NCBI GenBank assembly: GCA_021613335.1
Contig: JAJTWR010000063.1
Location: 227,501-291,500 of the forward strand
Reading direction: 5' to 3'
Source: Whitmania pigra
Taxonomy: Eukaryota > Annelida > Clitellata > Hirudinida > Haemopidae
Length of the DNA stretch: 64,000 nucleotides
Under the pieces are notes generated by a model. It searched no databases and was not told where the DNA came from. It was given only the letters and a program-made list of their open reading frames with translations. Position 1 is the stretch's first letter. Every line of letters begins with the position of its first letter. Positions 34,869-46,377 of the stretch are shown in pieces. The translations under genes and the position numbers were made by a program.

Positions 34869-35990
34869 TAATAATAATAATATAATAATAATAATGATAA
34901 TAATATTAATAATAATGATAATAATATTAATATTAATAATAATAATAATAATGATGATGATGATGATAGTTATTTAGTCTATTTATTAAGATCTTACAAA
35001 TGATGAATGAAATGGCTTGTGATGATGTTATAGTTAATAAGTTATTGAGGTGGTTGGCTTAACTTGTGGTTTGAAATTATAACTATATACCATACTTTCA
35101 TTGAGTATTAACTATTAATTGTTCTCAAAGGAGTTGTTATCTCGTATGCTTTCGCTTTCTCGCTTTAATGTCGTTATTATTATTTATTATTTTTATTATT
35201 ATTTATTGTTATTATTATTATCATCATTATTGTTATTATTAATATTATTATCATCATTATTGTTATTATTGCTATTGTTATTATTATTATTATTTCTTTT
35301 AAGTTTTTACCTTGTTTCTGTTCTTGCATGATTCTCTATCTTTTGATGTGCATGGGCTTTGATCTTTAGCATGTGATTGAGATCACTATCGTGGCCATAA
35401 TCATCATCATCATCATCATCATCACTATTATCTTCATCACCATTATCACTGTCATCATCATCATTAAATATCGTATTATTGTCATCATCATTAAATATTA
35501 TGTTATCGTCATCACCATCATCTTCATTAAATATTATATTATCTTCATCATCATCATCCTCATTAAATCATTATCTTCATCATTGTCATCATCACCATCA
35601 TTAATAATAATAATTGATAATAATAATATTAATAATAATAATTAATCATAACAAATTATAATTGTCGAACGCCAGATGCCCCAGGAGCAGGCCAAGAAGC
35701 CCGTGGACCTCGTTGACCTCGGATGTGAACCCGCCAAGGAGGTCAAAGGTCAAGAGGTGCAAGGTGAAGTGAAGAACAAGGTGACCAACGGCGAAGGTAG
35801 CCATGGTTACGAGGAAGCTTCTCACCAACTGGAGAATGATAATGATGTTCTGGAACGTCATGAGGATGATGTAAACGGAAATGGCAGCCGCCATGTCCTT
35901 GGTAATGCCGGTGATGATAATGATGACGGTTGTCATGGTGATAGTGAACACCACTTGGAGGATGCTGAGCCCAACCCAGACGACGAGTAA
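28800..35990 (+). CDS. LIM-domain protein (LIMA1/LIMD2-like), with duplicated exons
   Basis: Exons: 28800-28809 (MAK), 29268-29382, 29785-29858, 30071-30106 (4a) or 31304-31339 (4b), 30774-30804 (5a) or 32006-32036 (5b), 32429-32480, 33027-33374 (7a), 34389-34736 (7b), 35676-35990. One LIM domain has canonical ligands C7, C10, H28, C31, C34, C37, C55, H58. The KVKGNYAEGFG sequence just after it is the hallmark of the LIMA1/LIMD2/XIRP2 group, whose members bind actin or adhesion complexes. The rest is low complexity and acidic, with a TGRTKALLKLF segment near the end of exon 7. With one copy of each duplicated exon the protein is 326 residues; using 7a and 7b it is 442. The acceptor of exon 7 (CATCAG) was chosen because it restores phase 0. 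The tail after the LIM domain is less certain. Confidence 0.82.
29383..29640. repeat. 33-bp GAT-rich minisatellite in LIM intron 2
   Basis: GATACTGATGGTGATATGA-type units at about 29387, 29420, 29453 and 29486, then diverging. The array begins directly at the splice donor, GTGATGATAC being both donor and first repeat. Confidence 0.88.
29895..31127. repeat. tandem duplication 1, unit a (1.23 kb, LIM exons 4a+5a)
   Basis: Adjacent to unit b (31128-32360), 1233-bp offset at exon 4. The copies differ by scattered single bases and microsatellite lengths. The junction lies in a TTATTATT run that also carries the string TTTAAAGTCAAAGGTTATT, present three times (about 29845, 29921, 31159). Confidence 0.92.
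30116..30345. repeat. 22-bp minisatellite (GATGCATTGTTTACGTTGAT), unit a
   Basis: Eleven GCATTG-containing units in intron 4a. Variants (GATAAG, GCTGATG, GACGCATT and a one-base deletion GTTACG) occupy different positions than in unit b (31350-31572), which also has eleven units. Confidence 0.9.
31128..32360. repeat. tandem duplication 1, unit b (LIM exons 4b+5b)
   Basis: Second 1.23-kb unit with intact splice sites. Exon 5b differs from 5a by one synonymous change (AAT for AAC). Exons 5a and 5b cannot both be used without breaking the frame. Confidence 0.92.
32895..34262. repeat. tandem duplication 2, unit a (LIM exon 7a)
   Basis: About 1.36 kb, directly followed by unit b (34263-35645). 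Begins in (AAT)n and ends in (ATT/ATC)n. Includes the long (AAT/GAT)n array at 33437-33605 and (ATT)n at 33805-33940. Confidence 0.92.
34263..35645. repeat. tandem duplication 2, unit b (LIM exon 7b)
   Basis: Exon 7b differs from 7a by few bases (a Thr/Ser change near the start; the acceptor reads TACGTCAG instead of TACATCAG). Microsatellite tracts differ in length. Exon phase is 0-0, so both copies can be spliced in frame. Confidence 0.92.
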
Positions 35991-37610
35991 TGCCTTGGCT
36001 GAGGGTCTTTTTATGTCGGTTGGCGTCTGCTTTTTTTTTTGTTGACAACCGTCAAATCGTTCGGCTTTATTTATTCAACTCGTAAGACCCCGACCATTGC
36101 CATGACTTACTATCTTTCTGTGTCGTGTCAGTACCGTGTCGTGTTAGCCTAGCCTTTGTCGTCGTCGTCGTCTGCATAACTGCCTTGGCCGTTGTAAACT
36201 TCCTCGTTGTGTTCGTCGTTCGACAAATGGCCGACTTTTCGGGATCCCGTTTGAATGAAAATTCCAGTTTTTTTTTAACTTTTGATGTCTTCGAATGCAT
36301 CTTCACGTCTGAACTCATCTCTCGTAACATCGTCGTTGTCTTCATCGTCGTGATTGCTTTACCTCTTGCTCATTCCACTTGTTCTTAAGCTTTTAAAAAA
36401 GTCTGCCTTTGTCATTCCAAAAATTCCACCGTCTGCGAGCTGTGTCCGTGGTTGTCGTTGCAATGACTTTGGAAATCGATGTCGTCCGTCGATGTGATTT
36501 TGCAGTTTATTTAATTGTCGTCGGTTTTTCCAGATTTTAGACGAATTATGACAATTTTTGAGAAAATATTTTATAGCCTGTTCGGTTTTAAATTTTGCAA
36601 GACTTTTTTTGCCTGTCGCAGTTACATTTAAAACTTGGTTTCACGGTTTCGATGCGACTTTCATCAATGATGCATTTAGCTTTTGTTATCCTACATTGCA
36701 GCTGATGCATTTACATCAAAAACTCCACCTTTGGAAAATCAAAACTTCTAGTATTATTTATAGAATTGCATTTAATCAAGCCTCATTGACTTTGTCTTCG
36801 GCTTCCCATGTAATGTGCATCATCATTTCCATTTGGTAAGGCCAGAATGTTGGTCCAATTTCGTATTTCAGGGCTTTAAAGTTTTTACGTCTAAGAATTG
36901 CTTTATCTTAGTTTGGAAACCTAGATTTTAATAAATGATATTCACTAAGTGAACACTTGCAGTGTGTTACAGCCCTTTTCCGTGGAACGTTCTATGGGAA
37001 GACGAGCTTAAAAATGTCTTGGAATTAACTTCCTTGTATGGGTCGATGTCTTTTTTGAATTATTGTTGTTACACAGATCTTCTAGGTCTTCTTAATCACT
37101 ATAAATAATTGTTATGTTAAGAGAACAAGATGCTTTGGCTGGGTTTCCGAGTGAAACATAGAGAAAGAGCATTATATAAATTACTGGTAAATTAAGCCTG
37201 GTTGCTAGTCGTTTAATTACACAATTGTGCATATATTTGCTTATTGATTTTATTAGTTTAAAACTTATACCTGCTTAAAAATGTACTCGCTTAAAAATAA
37301 AAAACATTTCTAAAAAAGATTTTAAAAACGCAGTTGAATTTTCTGTCAATAAGTCATTAAATATTTCTGATCAATACTTCATAGATTTGCGGCGTACAAC
37401 ACTCACTATCTTAATTAGAACAACTTCAAGCGGCACGTACGCGAAAAATAAATTTAGTTGTAAAAGTTCGTTTAGGGTAGACAACCGCTCCAAGATAAAC
37501 AAAACCTGCTTGTTGTATTGCTAGTCTATGCTTTCTATATAATCGGCTGTGTCTAGCTTACGGTTGCAGGTCTGTCGTAGAACTACACTGTTTGGGTTTG
37601 TCGATTAAAA
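35991..37610. other. LIM 3' region and Pur-gene upstream region
   Basis: No conserved exon was seen. A hydrophobic plus-strand ORF at 36125-36388 (LAFVVVVVCITALAVV) has no recognisable homology. TATATAAT at 37536-37543, 68-75 bp upstream of the Pur ATG, is a possible core promoter. Confidence 0.4.
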
Positions 37611-40600
37611 ATGGGATACAGGTATCGAGAGAATGACAGATATTACGGACGAGGTGCGCCGTCGAGAGATGAAGATGATTATTACGAGAGGAGAGGTCCG
37701 CCTCCATCATTTGCTGGAAGAGACAAGAGGAATGACGATAGAAGTGAGTTGTTTGGAATGAAATTGCAGAAGTTGGGATTTTGAATTTTATGTGGAGTGA
37801 CATTCGAACTGATGGACGTAATTCATATGGCTGCTTTACTTGTTTGTTTGGAAGGATAGTTGTTATTGCAACAAGCATTCTTTTGGATTGTTTCTCTCTA
37901 AAAGCAACGAGACTGACTAATATTATTAATATTCAAAATAGCATGTATTGAATGATTGACAGTTTATTTATGCAAACTGTGTAATTAAGAGGATTATAAT
38001 TCAATTTATGTGTAGCCCTAACCATTTTTTATGGATGTTCATAACAGCAGCTTTGGCAGTTTTACTGCTTTGTTGTTTATTATTAATTGTGACTACAGCT
38101 TTAAACTTTTCAAACGTTCGAAATATTGCATTTTAAAAATCATCTTTAACAATTCAAACAAATAATCGATGTAATAACGCGTCATACCACTAATGAACCG
38201 CAATCAAAAGATTATTTAATTGTCATATTGTCTCAAAAGACATCCTGTTATCTCTGACATTTTCGTTGCCAGAATTCATGAGGGAGATTGCAACGAAGGC
38301 TCTGTTCCTCAGCGCCAAAAAATTCTACCTGGACATCGTAGAAGGTTCCGTAGGGAAACTCCTCAAGTTGTCAGAGGTGAGCCATCAGTACTTGACGAAT
38401 TAACGATTGTTATTATTATTGCTGTCGTCGTTTTTATTCGTTTAAATTGGCATTTATGGTATCGGTTTCCTGTGTCCAGGTATCGCAGACAGGCCAAAAG
38501 TCAAAGATGCTGATGGACCTCGAGATGGCTGTCGAGTTTCACGACAAGATCAGCGATTTCTGCGACTTTCTCTGCACCGTCGGTGGGTTAAAGGCTTTCA
38601 ACTGCCGATATTAATTTATTTACGCTTAAATTAGTTACGTTAAATGGTACCTTGCTTGTATTAACCTTTTTCGTAAATTTGCAATGTTTAATTTTTTTAG
38701 TCAAATTTTTCTTATTATTTAATATTTAGCCAATTCTCTAGTTTGAAATAAATCTGGATTGAATATATAGATACCAAGTATAAATGGATATTGATGGAGA
38801 TAATAATAATAACAATATCGGTTAATGAATTAGTTAATAACTATAATAACCAATTTGTCCAGGCCATGCCGTCATAGGTATCTTATGAAATGCAAAAAAT
38901 TGTATGACCATTTTTATAGCTTTTAAGGCGTCTGCCCTTTTTCAGACAAGAACACCGACAGGGATCACGGAGGGTACCGGAGCGAACCGATTAAGAACGA
39001 CACCATGGTGAGGGACCAGAGGAGGTACTACCTTGACCTTATGGAGAACCATAGGGGGATGTTCCTCAAGGTATGATTGGTTGTTGTTGTTGTTGTTTTT
39101 AGTATTAAATATGCAAGTGTAGACATTGAATATAAATGAATAAATGCGAGTGTTAAAACACGTGAATGTAGTTGTTGATTAAATGAATGCGAATATTAAG
39201 TAAGTGAATATATAAACTTATCGAAAACAAATTAAACAGGTTATTGTCGTTTCTAGGGTGTCACAGTGTTCGTCGCTGTTTTTGTTTTACTAATTATTGT
39301 TATAGTTAATCGCACAACTGATGTATTAATTTATTAAACCGTTGCCAAAATATCGTCTATAAAATCCTCGTCCTCGATCGACGCAGGTCACAATGAGGTC
39401 GCCGACAACCGAACGAATCCAGATAGTCTTCCCCGCCTCTGGGTTGCCAGAAGTGAGGGATGCACTCACTGAACTCCTGTCCGAACACGGATCCAACAAA
39501 AGACCAAAGTGTTGGTTTGGATTTGGGCCTTTTTTGTAATTTTTGTATCGGATTTTTCCTTATTACTTTCGACGATGTCGCCTGGCAGAAGATGAGCTGT
39601 GTCTTCTTTCTGTTTCGGTGCAAGCAGAGTTCATGAGGAACTTTAGCCAAACTGGTTTTGGAATGACTTGTGGTTAATATTAGTATCGTGCATATGCATG
39701 AGCCTGTGCGGCTGTATGACATAGCACGTACAACCTATCTGCGATGTGTGCCCCTCGTGCACAAGTCTTTTATAGATATTGATTATATATAACTATGAAT
39801 AATTAACATTGTATTTAGTATTAAAATGATTATTGATTAGCATCGAAATGAATATTGATTAGCGTTAATATTCACGACTTAGTCTCGGAAGAGGAGGACC
39901 GACGCAGTCCGAGGACGCAGAACGACGACGGGAACTTCGACGAAGACTTCCAATGCGACCTGAGCCTCGAGGTCATGCCCGATGACGAGGTCTTGACCCT
40001 TGAACTCGAGAAGAATGGGGCGAGCGAGAGGCAGCAGACGGAATCCGACCAAAACAAATTGGACTGCAGGGACAGGTCGTTCCAATTCGAGGTGAAGACC
40101 AATGAGACGGGGACTTATCTGAGCATCACAGAGGTATTTGTCGCGTCGTAATTGAGATTGCAATAATTATTTATTGTTCCTGTGCCCTGCTATTAGTGGA
40201 TGATGATGATGATGATGATGATAATAATTTGTAAGGCACCATGTATATGGCATCAGTGGTGGCGAAAGATGACGATGTTCTGTGATTAATTTTTACTTTT
40301 TTCCTACAATTTTTAACATGAACCAAAGCGTCTAGAAGACAGTCCATGACAATTCTTTGGCAGTGCAGGCTGGGTTTTGAACCCGGCACATCTTGTGAAA
40401 TTGGCCATTAATACTGATTGATATAATGCGCAACGAAATTATTTTTACTAACTAAATTTAAATATTAAACAGTCGAGTGCCAAGTTCAGGTCGGTCATAA
40501 ACGTTCCACAGAAATGCTGGCAAGAGTTTGTCTCTGGCATCGAAGAAAAACTCAACGAGTTGAGAGGTCTTCAGACGAGAGAGGAGTCCGCGGATGATTT

Positions 40601-40628
40601 TCAAGGACGCGCGGACGGTGTGCAGTGA
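37611..40628 (+). CDS. Pur-alpha family single-stranded nucleic-acid-binding protein, 7 exons
   Basis: Exons 37611-37743, 38273-38376, 38480-38582, 38946-39070, 39387-39510, 39883-40133 and 40473-40628 join in frame to 331 residues (human PURA 322). After an Arg/Tyr/Gly-rich N terminus come three PUR repeats: I at about 51-113 (AKKFYLDIVEG, then MAVEFHDKISDF), II at about 134-192 (RRYYLDLMENHRGMFLK, then GLPEVRDAL), and III at about 260-320 (RSFQFEVKTNETGTYLSI, then KCWQEFVSGIEE). Pur proteins bind purine-rich ssDNA and RNA and act in transcription and mRNA transport. The acidic, Gln-rich linker between II and III (about 197-258) is longer than in vertebrates. The exon 5 donor reads T|GTTGGT, weak but required by phase. 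Confidence 0.93.
40186..40290 (-). mobile_element. LINE 3'-end fragment in Pur intron 6
   Basis: ATAATAATTTGTAAGGCACC followed by ATGTATATGGCATCAG resembles the 3' terminus of the LINE relic at 61376-61600 (TTATAAAGCGCCATG). As there, the terminal motif abuts a triplet run, here (GAT)n at 40200-40221. Short and diverged. Confidence 0.45.
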
Positions 40629-41368
40629 ACCGTCCCCGTCGCGGGCTTGCATGCGATTCTCCTCGTATACCGGTCTCCGAGTCTCGTCGTCCAGACCACG
40701 TACTGCTTCTAGATTATTTTTCTTAAGTGGTTTTATTTAGAATAGACCGATGTTGTTGTTGTTGTTGTTGCTGTTGTTGTTGTTGTTGTTTCGAAGGAGG
40801 CATGACGTTCGAAGCAAACTGACGGTTTTGTTCGGTGTGAAGTTTGTTGCCGTGTTGTTAAGATGATTTCAAATTCTCCCTCGTGTTGTAGCGGCCCTTG
40901 GGAAGCTGCAGTTTCGGTTTTGTGGTTACGATTCGTTCGTCGAGGTTGTTCGGTGGAAAGGGGAAAATAAATATCCAATTTTGGGGGGTAACTTTGGGGA
41001 TGTTAGTTTTTGATTGATTTGGTGGTCTCAGTAATGGTGATAAGCATGACATAAACCTATAATATAATATATATATGTTTATAAGGATATGCATGCCTCG
41101 GGTCTTTATTTTTCTGACGTGTTATTGCGCCGTTGTCGTTGCAAAATTAAATATGAAAGTAATCGGGAAAGCTGGTAAGTTAAGAAGGTACACTCCGTAC
41201 CTAACAGTATACTAATTAACTTTACCAGAGGCCTATTTTCGTTTTGTAAGAATTTAGAAGAAAATAGTTATAAATATTGGCAGTGCGTTCATCGGCAAGC
41301 GTTAATCCAGTGACATATTCAGTAGCATGTTGTAGCTTGTTGTTATTAATATCCGATATGCAACAATA
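40629..41368. other. intergenic region between Pur and collagen genes
   Basis: (TTG)n run at 40752-40790. No conserved exon on either strand. The two genes converge here, so this holds both 3' UTRs. Confidence 0.5.
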
Positions 41369-43874
41369 TCAATACATAGCAATCGTTTCAATGGTCAGAT
41401 CTTTGAACGTGTCCTCTCTCAAGGCTCTTAAGTTCTCGTCGCTGGTGTAAGCCCTGAGTGTATCCATGCCATCGTCAGCCTTGACGACCGAATCTTTGCG
41501 AGGCTCCAACGTAGAACTTTTAACTGATATGGAAAATTCCAGTTCCAATCCTTCGTTGGTTCCCAAAGTGTTCCATCCCGTACCGATAGTGCTTGAAAAC
41601 CTGGAGCTGGTTCTAGCTTGGAACTTGGCGCACAAGAAGGCGATTACGAAGAGGAAGATGATGGTAAGGAGACTCAGGAGCGCGAACCAGATGAGAAGAC
41701 CTATCATGATTCTTTCACTTTTCCAGACGGAATCCTTCCATGACAAAGAGCTCGAAAGGTCGTTCACGAGAGCGCCGAAATCTGGAAGTATTTTAAACAT
41801 CATTAACTATGTGATTTTACCCTGGCCCCATAAGCTTAGAAGATTTGGCGGAGTATAAAAATCAGTTATTTTAAATAAAAGACCTTAATACTCACAGGAA
41901 GAGTTTTCCGTGGTGTTGATGTATATCAGAAGGCCGGGGCTACCGTCCAAGCCCGGAGGACCCGTGTCGCCTTGATTCCCGGCTATACCGGTATCGCCAA
42001 AGGCACCGGTATTTCCCGTCGGTCCTACATATAAGTTGAATGCGGTTGTTTTATTTTGTTTTTTTTATGTTAAAGTAATTTTATAGATTTATTAACTATT
42101 ATTATCGTGTTGTAATTAATTTTAAATGTACTGGATATTACTGGAAGTACAGCATAATAATGACCTTGGTTTCCTGAAGAGCCTATCAAACCCGTAAATC
42201 CCGTTCCACCTGTATCTCCAGAGGGGCCGACTGCACCTGTTGGACCCGTGGGTCCGGTATGACCGGTATAGCCATCTCCACCTATTGATCCGAAGGCTCC
42301 TGGGGCTCCCTAAAATAATTTCTAGAAATTAATTATTTTGTAATTAGTTAATTAGTATTTATAATTAGTTATAATGAGAAATTAAGCATAGATTGATAAG
42401 TAAATTTGAAAGTAAAGTTTTGGAATAATTCAATTTTTCACTATATGTTAAATTAATTGTAATAACTTAATTTTAAATTACTATGTAATAAATAACTGCT
42501 TAACCATTTATGCTTGACCGTTAAGCTCTCACAATACTTATTAAGATAAGTCTACAACAATTTTACCGTGTCCCCTATATCCCCGGTCGGCCCCGTGTCT
42601 CCCCGGATGAGGGCAGGAGTTGTGGTGGTGAACGATTCCACCGACTGCTGCAGAGGGCATTTGGCATGCGGCTCACTTGTTGGAGGAGAATTGTCTGAAA
42701 ATGAGATTAGATGATGAATTAATGCATCGATTGAATTAATGTGGAATGATTGGTCAAATGAAGTGTCAAAGTAAAGTTCGTAAAAACAAATTAATTTATC
42801 ATTTATCATTTATCCATAATAGTCTTAAAGTGGTCGTAAACAGTTTGAAGCCATTCACGAACGAGCCTCGATTGCTACAAATTTCATTTGTTAACGAATA
42901 TTCACGGTGCTAGTAGCCTGTCGGAATAAGATCAGCAGTGACTACGACGAACAAAATTCCTCCTAATAATTACTTCTTTTTAATTTTTAATTTTAATAGC
43001 GCCTTATTAAATGTCGACAGTAAAACCGACCTACGAGGAGATAAGCGATGAAGTTCATCTTGTAAGGAAAAAGGATCTTGGAAAAGTTCAGGGTATCCAC
43101 GTGGCTCAAATTTCCGACGGCCCCGGTTGCGACCAAGATTGTAGAACTTTCCAGAGTTTCATCGTAAATGATGGAGAACGGCGAGACACTCCCGGCTCGA
43201 ACCTGGAAGCCAATCCTATCCCCTTTCTGAACCATGACACACTTTTGGTCCAATAAGCTGACGAAGTACACCTTGAAGAATTAGGTCACCAAGTTTGATT
43301 GGTATACTATGATTACAAAGGCGACTCATAATGGTCATTTTCACAATTATGATGGTTTATGAATTTTTGCGAACTTGTAATGGTAATAATATTCTATCAA
43401 TCATTAGCAAATGTTATTCCGTAATATCCCAACACAAATAGTATAATAACACCTCAATATCGTGAGATAAAATAAAAACAATGATAACAATGTTGGCCAA
43501 AAAAAAGTATTGAAAACTGACAAATAAAAAAACTGAGAACACAAAAAAAAAACTATTTCCCACCGTGTACGTCGCATTGACTCGTTCCGAAGCTATCTCC
43601 ACATCTCCCACAAAGTTCAACTGTTGGACAGGGTCCGACCCTAGTCCACCGCTACCCTGAGCGGGTCTCCATATCTGGACGCGGAAGGAATCAGTGTTGA
43701 TCCAGAATGCCGTGAAAGCAAAGAAGAGTCCGTTGTCTTTGAATCCATCTTGGGTGACGAACACCGTATCCAATTGCACATCCTGTGACCCGTTGCCGAA
43801 TAGGGGTCTTAGGCCAGCCCGGGAGTAGACGAGGGTTTCTGGGTCCTGCCCGAGTCTTGAAAGTTCTATTGCTG
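41369..43874 (-). CDS. single-pass membrane protein with collagen stalk (N-terminal exon missing)
   Basis: Exons (minus) 43874-43564, 43271-43031, 42694-42567, 42309-42165, 42024-41896 and 41781-41369 join in frame to about 454 residues. The first ~185 residues form a beta-rich region with an F-R-V-Q-I-W-R-P motif and, about 60 residues on, GDRIGF, a pattern seen in invertebrate extracellular proteins. Then come 31 uninterrupted Gly-X-Y triplets across three exons, rich in Thr at Y. A short linker with an N-x-T/S site leads to one membrane span ([20 protein letters not shown]) and a tail of about 100 residues. The collagen part precedes the membrane span, opposite to the type II layout of vertebrate transmembrane collagens. 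The first exon has no Met in frame, so at least one upstream exon with a signal peptide is expected. Confidence 0.85.
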
Positions 43875-44939
43875 CTGCGAGTGGATAGTGACATATTGCA
43901 TAAAGTGAGTGAAATATTTATTTTTAAAAGTTAGTAAAAACAATTCTCGCATAAATTACTTATTTTAATTTTTTATAGAAATTTTGAATATGGGAATTAG
44001 GACGTGTAATTAAAATTACCTATTACTATTTGAAATAATTTATTTCTAGTACATTAACTTCATAGTTGAGATTCCAAGACTCTTAAAAGTCAAATAACTG
44101 ATTTAACAACATGACAATTAAGTAGAATCTTAATTCTTCTTAGAGATTGCAGAGTAGATTTAAATAACTAAATTTAAATAGATTTTGTTACAGCTTCAAA
44201 ACCAACCCTGTAATGACAGACATTTTAGGACAATCAGCAAAATTCCTACGAACTTAGTCGAAAACATGTTCGAGAGTTTTAAAAGTTGATCTAACCAGAA
44301 GTATTTACAACAACCGATGACTTAAATGAATTTTTTTTCAAACTCGCAAATTTGTTCTCGGGTACAAAGGCAGCCTAGTCCCACATTGTCCGGCTTGTGG
44401 CCTGGGACAAGTCCACGCTTCATTGAGCGCTGCGTGACGATTTTTCAAGATATTTCAAGTATTTCCGACCAACAAAAAATGAATATCATAATCACACTGA
44501 TTTATGCAAGTTTGTGTGTACACTTTGATAGATTTATGCAAGTTTTCGTTTACACTTTGATAAATCGTTGCCAAGTTAAGACTCATCATTGCGAATAGTG
44601 CAGAGTAATCTTAAGTTGGACTTCGGGGCTGAATTTATCCAGGCGTAGGCCCCTGCAATGCAGTAAACTGGCACTGGATGTTAAGACCATCCATACTTAG
44701 TATTAACATTAATGTTTAAGGAGATTAATGTCTGTTAGATAACCGCTTTTTGTCCAAATTTCTTATTTTGAATAGTTTCATAGAATTTGAATACATTGCC
44801 TCCTTAAAATTACAGAAACTTCAACAATTAAACGAAATTTAAATACGAAATAAAAATATATAATAGAATTTATTTTTCAAAAAAAAAAATCATTTACATT
44901 ATAAATTCCTACAATGTCAAAAAAGCTAAACACACACTT
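43875..44939. other. region upstream of collagen gene; first exon not located
   Basis: Must contain or precede the missing 5' exon. A minus-strand open segment at 44335-44420 (PGHKPDNVGLGCLCTREQIC) was seen but lacks a donor in the right phase. AATAAA on the minus strand at 44869-44874 fits the polyadenylation signal of the TAF8 gene. Confidence 0.4.
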
Positions 44940-45545
44940 CTAATCCTCACAATCCGATGCACCGTGATTGAGAGATTGAACGATCGCCTTGAAATTGCAC
45001 TTGTTCGCAATGCATGGACTGCCTACTTCCGCGCCGAAGCTAAAGGCTTCCTTGTTACGAGCCAACAGGCTGGTTAGCCGAAGTTCGTCAGCTTTTTCCA
45101 TGGAGAACCTGTCCTTCACTCTTGCCCATTCAGTATTTGGTGCTTCATATGCCTTTGTCTTGATGTAGGTATGATTCTTGGGAAAACCAGGAAAATTTTC
45201 CGGAACATGATCTGGTAGATAGTCCCTATGCTCTCTCTCATTCATGTTGGTAATCTCGGGTAGGCATTCTTGACTTTGCTCTGGCATAGGCATGGTTTTC
45301 TGTCTGGAGTTCTTGTGGTATTGAACGATCTCGCTCAATTTGATCCCAGAGTCCTCAATAGACGACATGATGTCCGTTGCCATAAGACCAGTCCTCTCTG
45401 CGACTTCCGCGTAGTTCTTGCAGCTAGTGGCCAATTTCATCAGGTAGTTGTCCAGCAGTTTTACCAGGGCATCCAGACAGGACTCGTGCGCCGTTTCGAA
45501 GCCAGCTTCAATGGCCAAAAATGCCACAACTTGTCTTAGCGACAT
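44940..45545 (-). CDS. TAF8: TFIID subunit 8 (TAF8), intronless
   Basis: 201 residues from the ATG at 45545; seven extra upstream codons are open but begin with TTG. Residues 1-80 form the histone-fold (bromodomain-associated) region, including IEAGFETAH at 13-21 and the AEVAERTG segment, as in TAF8, which pairs with TAF10 in TFIID. The TAF8 signature F-P-x-x-H-T-Y-I-K-T at about 121-130 is clear. The protein is much shorter than human TAF8 (310) because the C-terminal tail is reduced. There are no introns, unlike every neighbouring gene, so it may derive from a retrocopy or from intron loss. A minus-strand AATAAA lies about 70 bp past the stop. Confidence 0.9.
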   Translation of the reverse strand: MSLRQVVAFLAIEAGFETAHESCLDALVKLLDNYLMKLATSCKNYAEVAERTGLMATDIMSSIEDSGIKLSEIVQYHKNSRQKTMPMPEQSQECLPEITNMNEREHRDYLPDHVPENFPGFPKNHTYIKTKAYEAPNTEWARVKDRFSMEKADELRLTSLLARNKEAFSFGAEVGSPCIANKCNFKAIVQSLNHGASDCED

Positions 45546-46320
45546 GATAAACTGATGCAAGTTCAAACTTTTCTCTAGCTTCTTAATGATTTTTAGATTT
45601 ACTTAACTAGGAATGTTTTAGCGGGTCAACGAGAATGCGTTAGAGATCGTTTCTAAAGATTCATCTGATAATCGCTTGTTTACATTTTTGACAGCCGCCG
45701 CTCACACCAAAGACCATGAATTTGATAATTCAATAAAGCCTTCCAAATGAAAGACTCAAGATTGTCTACAATAACTATATTACATTTAAAATTTAACTAA
45801 TTGAATAATAATAATATTAACATAATTGGCGAACCCGAGTGAAGTCTCATACTTATGCAATCTCCGGCGAGTTCTGTACAATCTTACTACACCCTTTATT
45901 TATAAATATTGTCAACTGCTATTTCGATCGCATGGAACATTTAAATATTATTCGTATTCAAGTCATTTATTGCCCAAATCCTGAGTAGTCATAAAATGCA
46001 GCCAAAACACAGAGGAACACAAAGTCTAAAAGTTAATATTTACAGGAAATTCGTTCTTTAAAAATACTCTCTTGAACAAGATGACCTTGTCTACCTGTTA
46101 AACAAAAGAACAACCAAATGAACTCACTAGTAGGATCATCAATTCACTGCTTAAACGTTACAATAAATGCATGCTATAATGAGCTCATACTTTTTATTAA
46201 ATAGTACAAAACCAACATTGTACAGTCTTATTAAACACTAAGACAACAGCAAAAAATGACAAGTTAATGTCATCAGTCACTTCATAAATTAATTAACTAT
46301 CACTATTATTATTATTATTA

Positions 46321-46359
<39 letters not shown>

Positions 46360-46377
46360 TACCATCACCACCACACC
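45546..46377. other. TAF8 upstream / HMMR downstream region
   Basis: (ATT)n at 46303-46353, immediately next to the HMMR stop codon region. No other exon recognised. Confidence 0.5.

Noticed and set aside
44335..44420. Minus-strand segment reading PGHKPDNVGLGCLCTREQIC as the missing 5' exon of the collagen gene
   Set aside because: No splice donor in the required phase and no signal peptide; origin unclear.
45546..45566. Seven additional N-terminal codons for TAF8
   Set aside because: They begin at TTG; the first ATG (45545) gives a normal histone-fold start.
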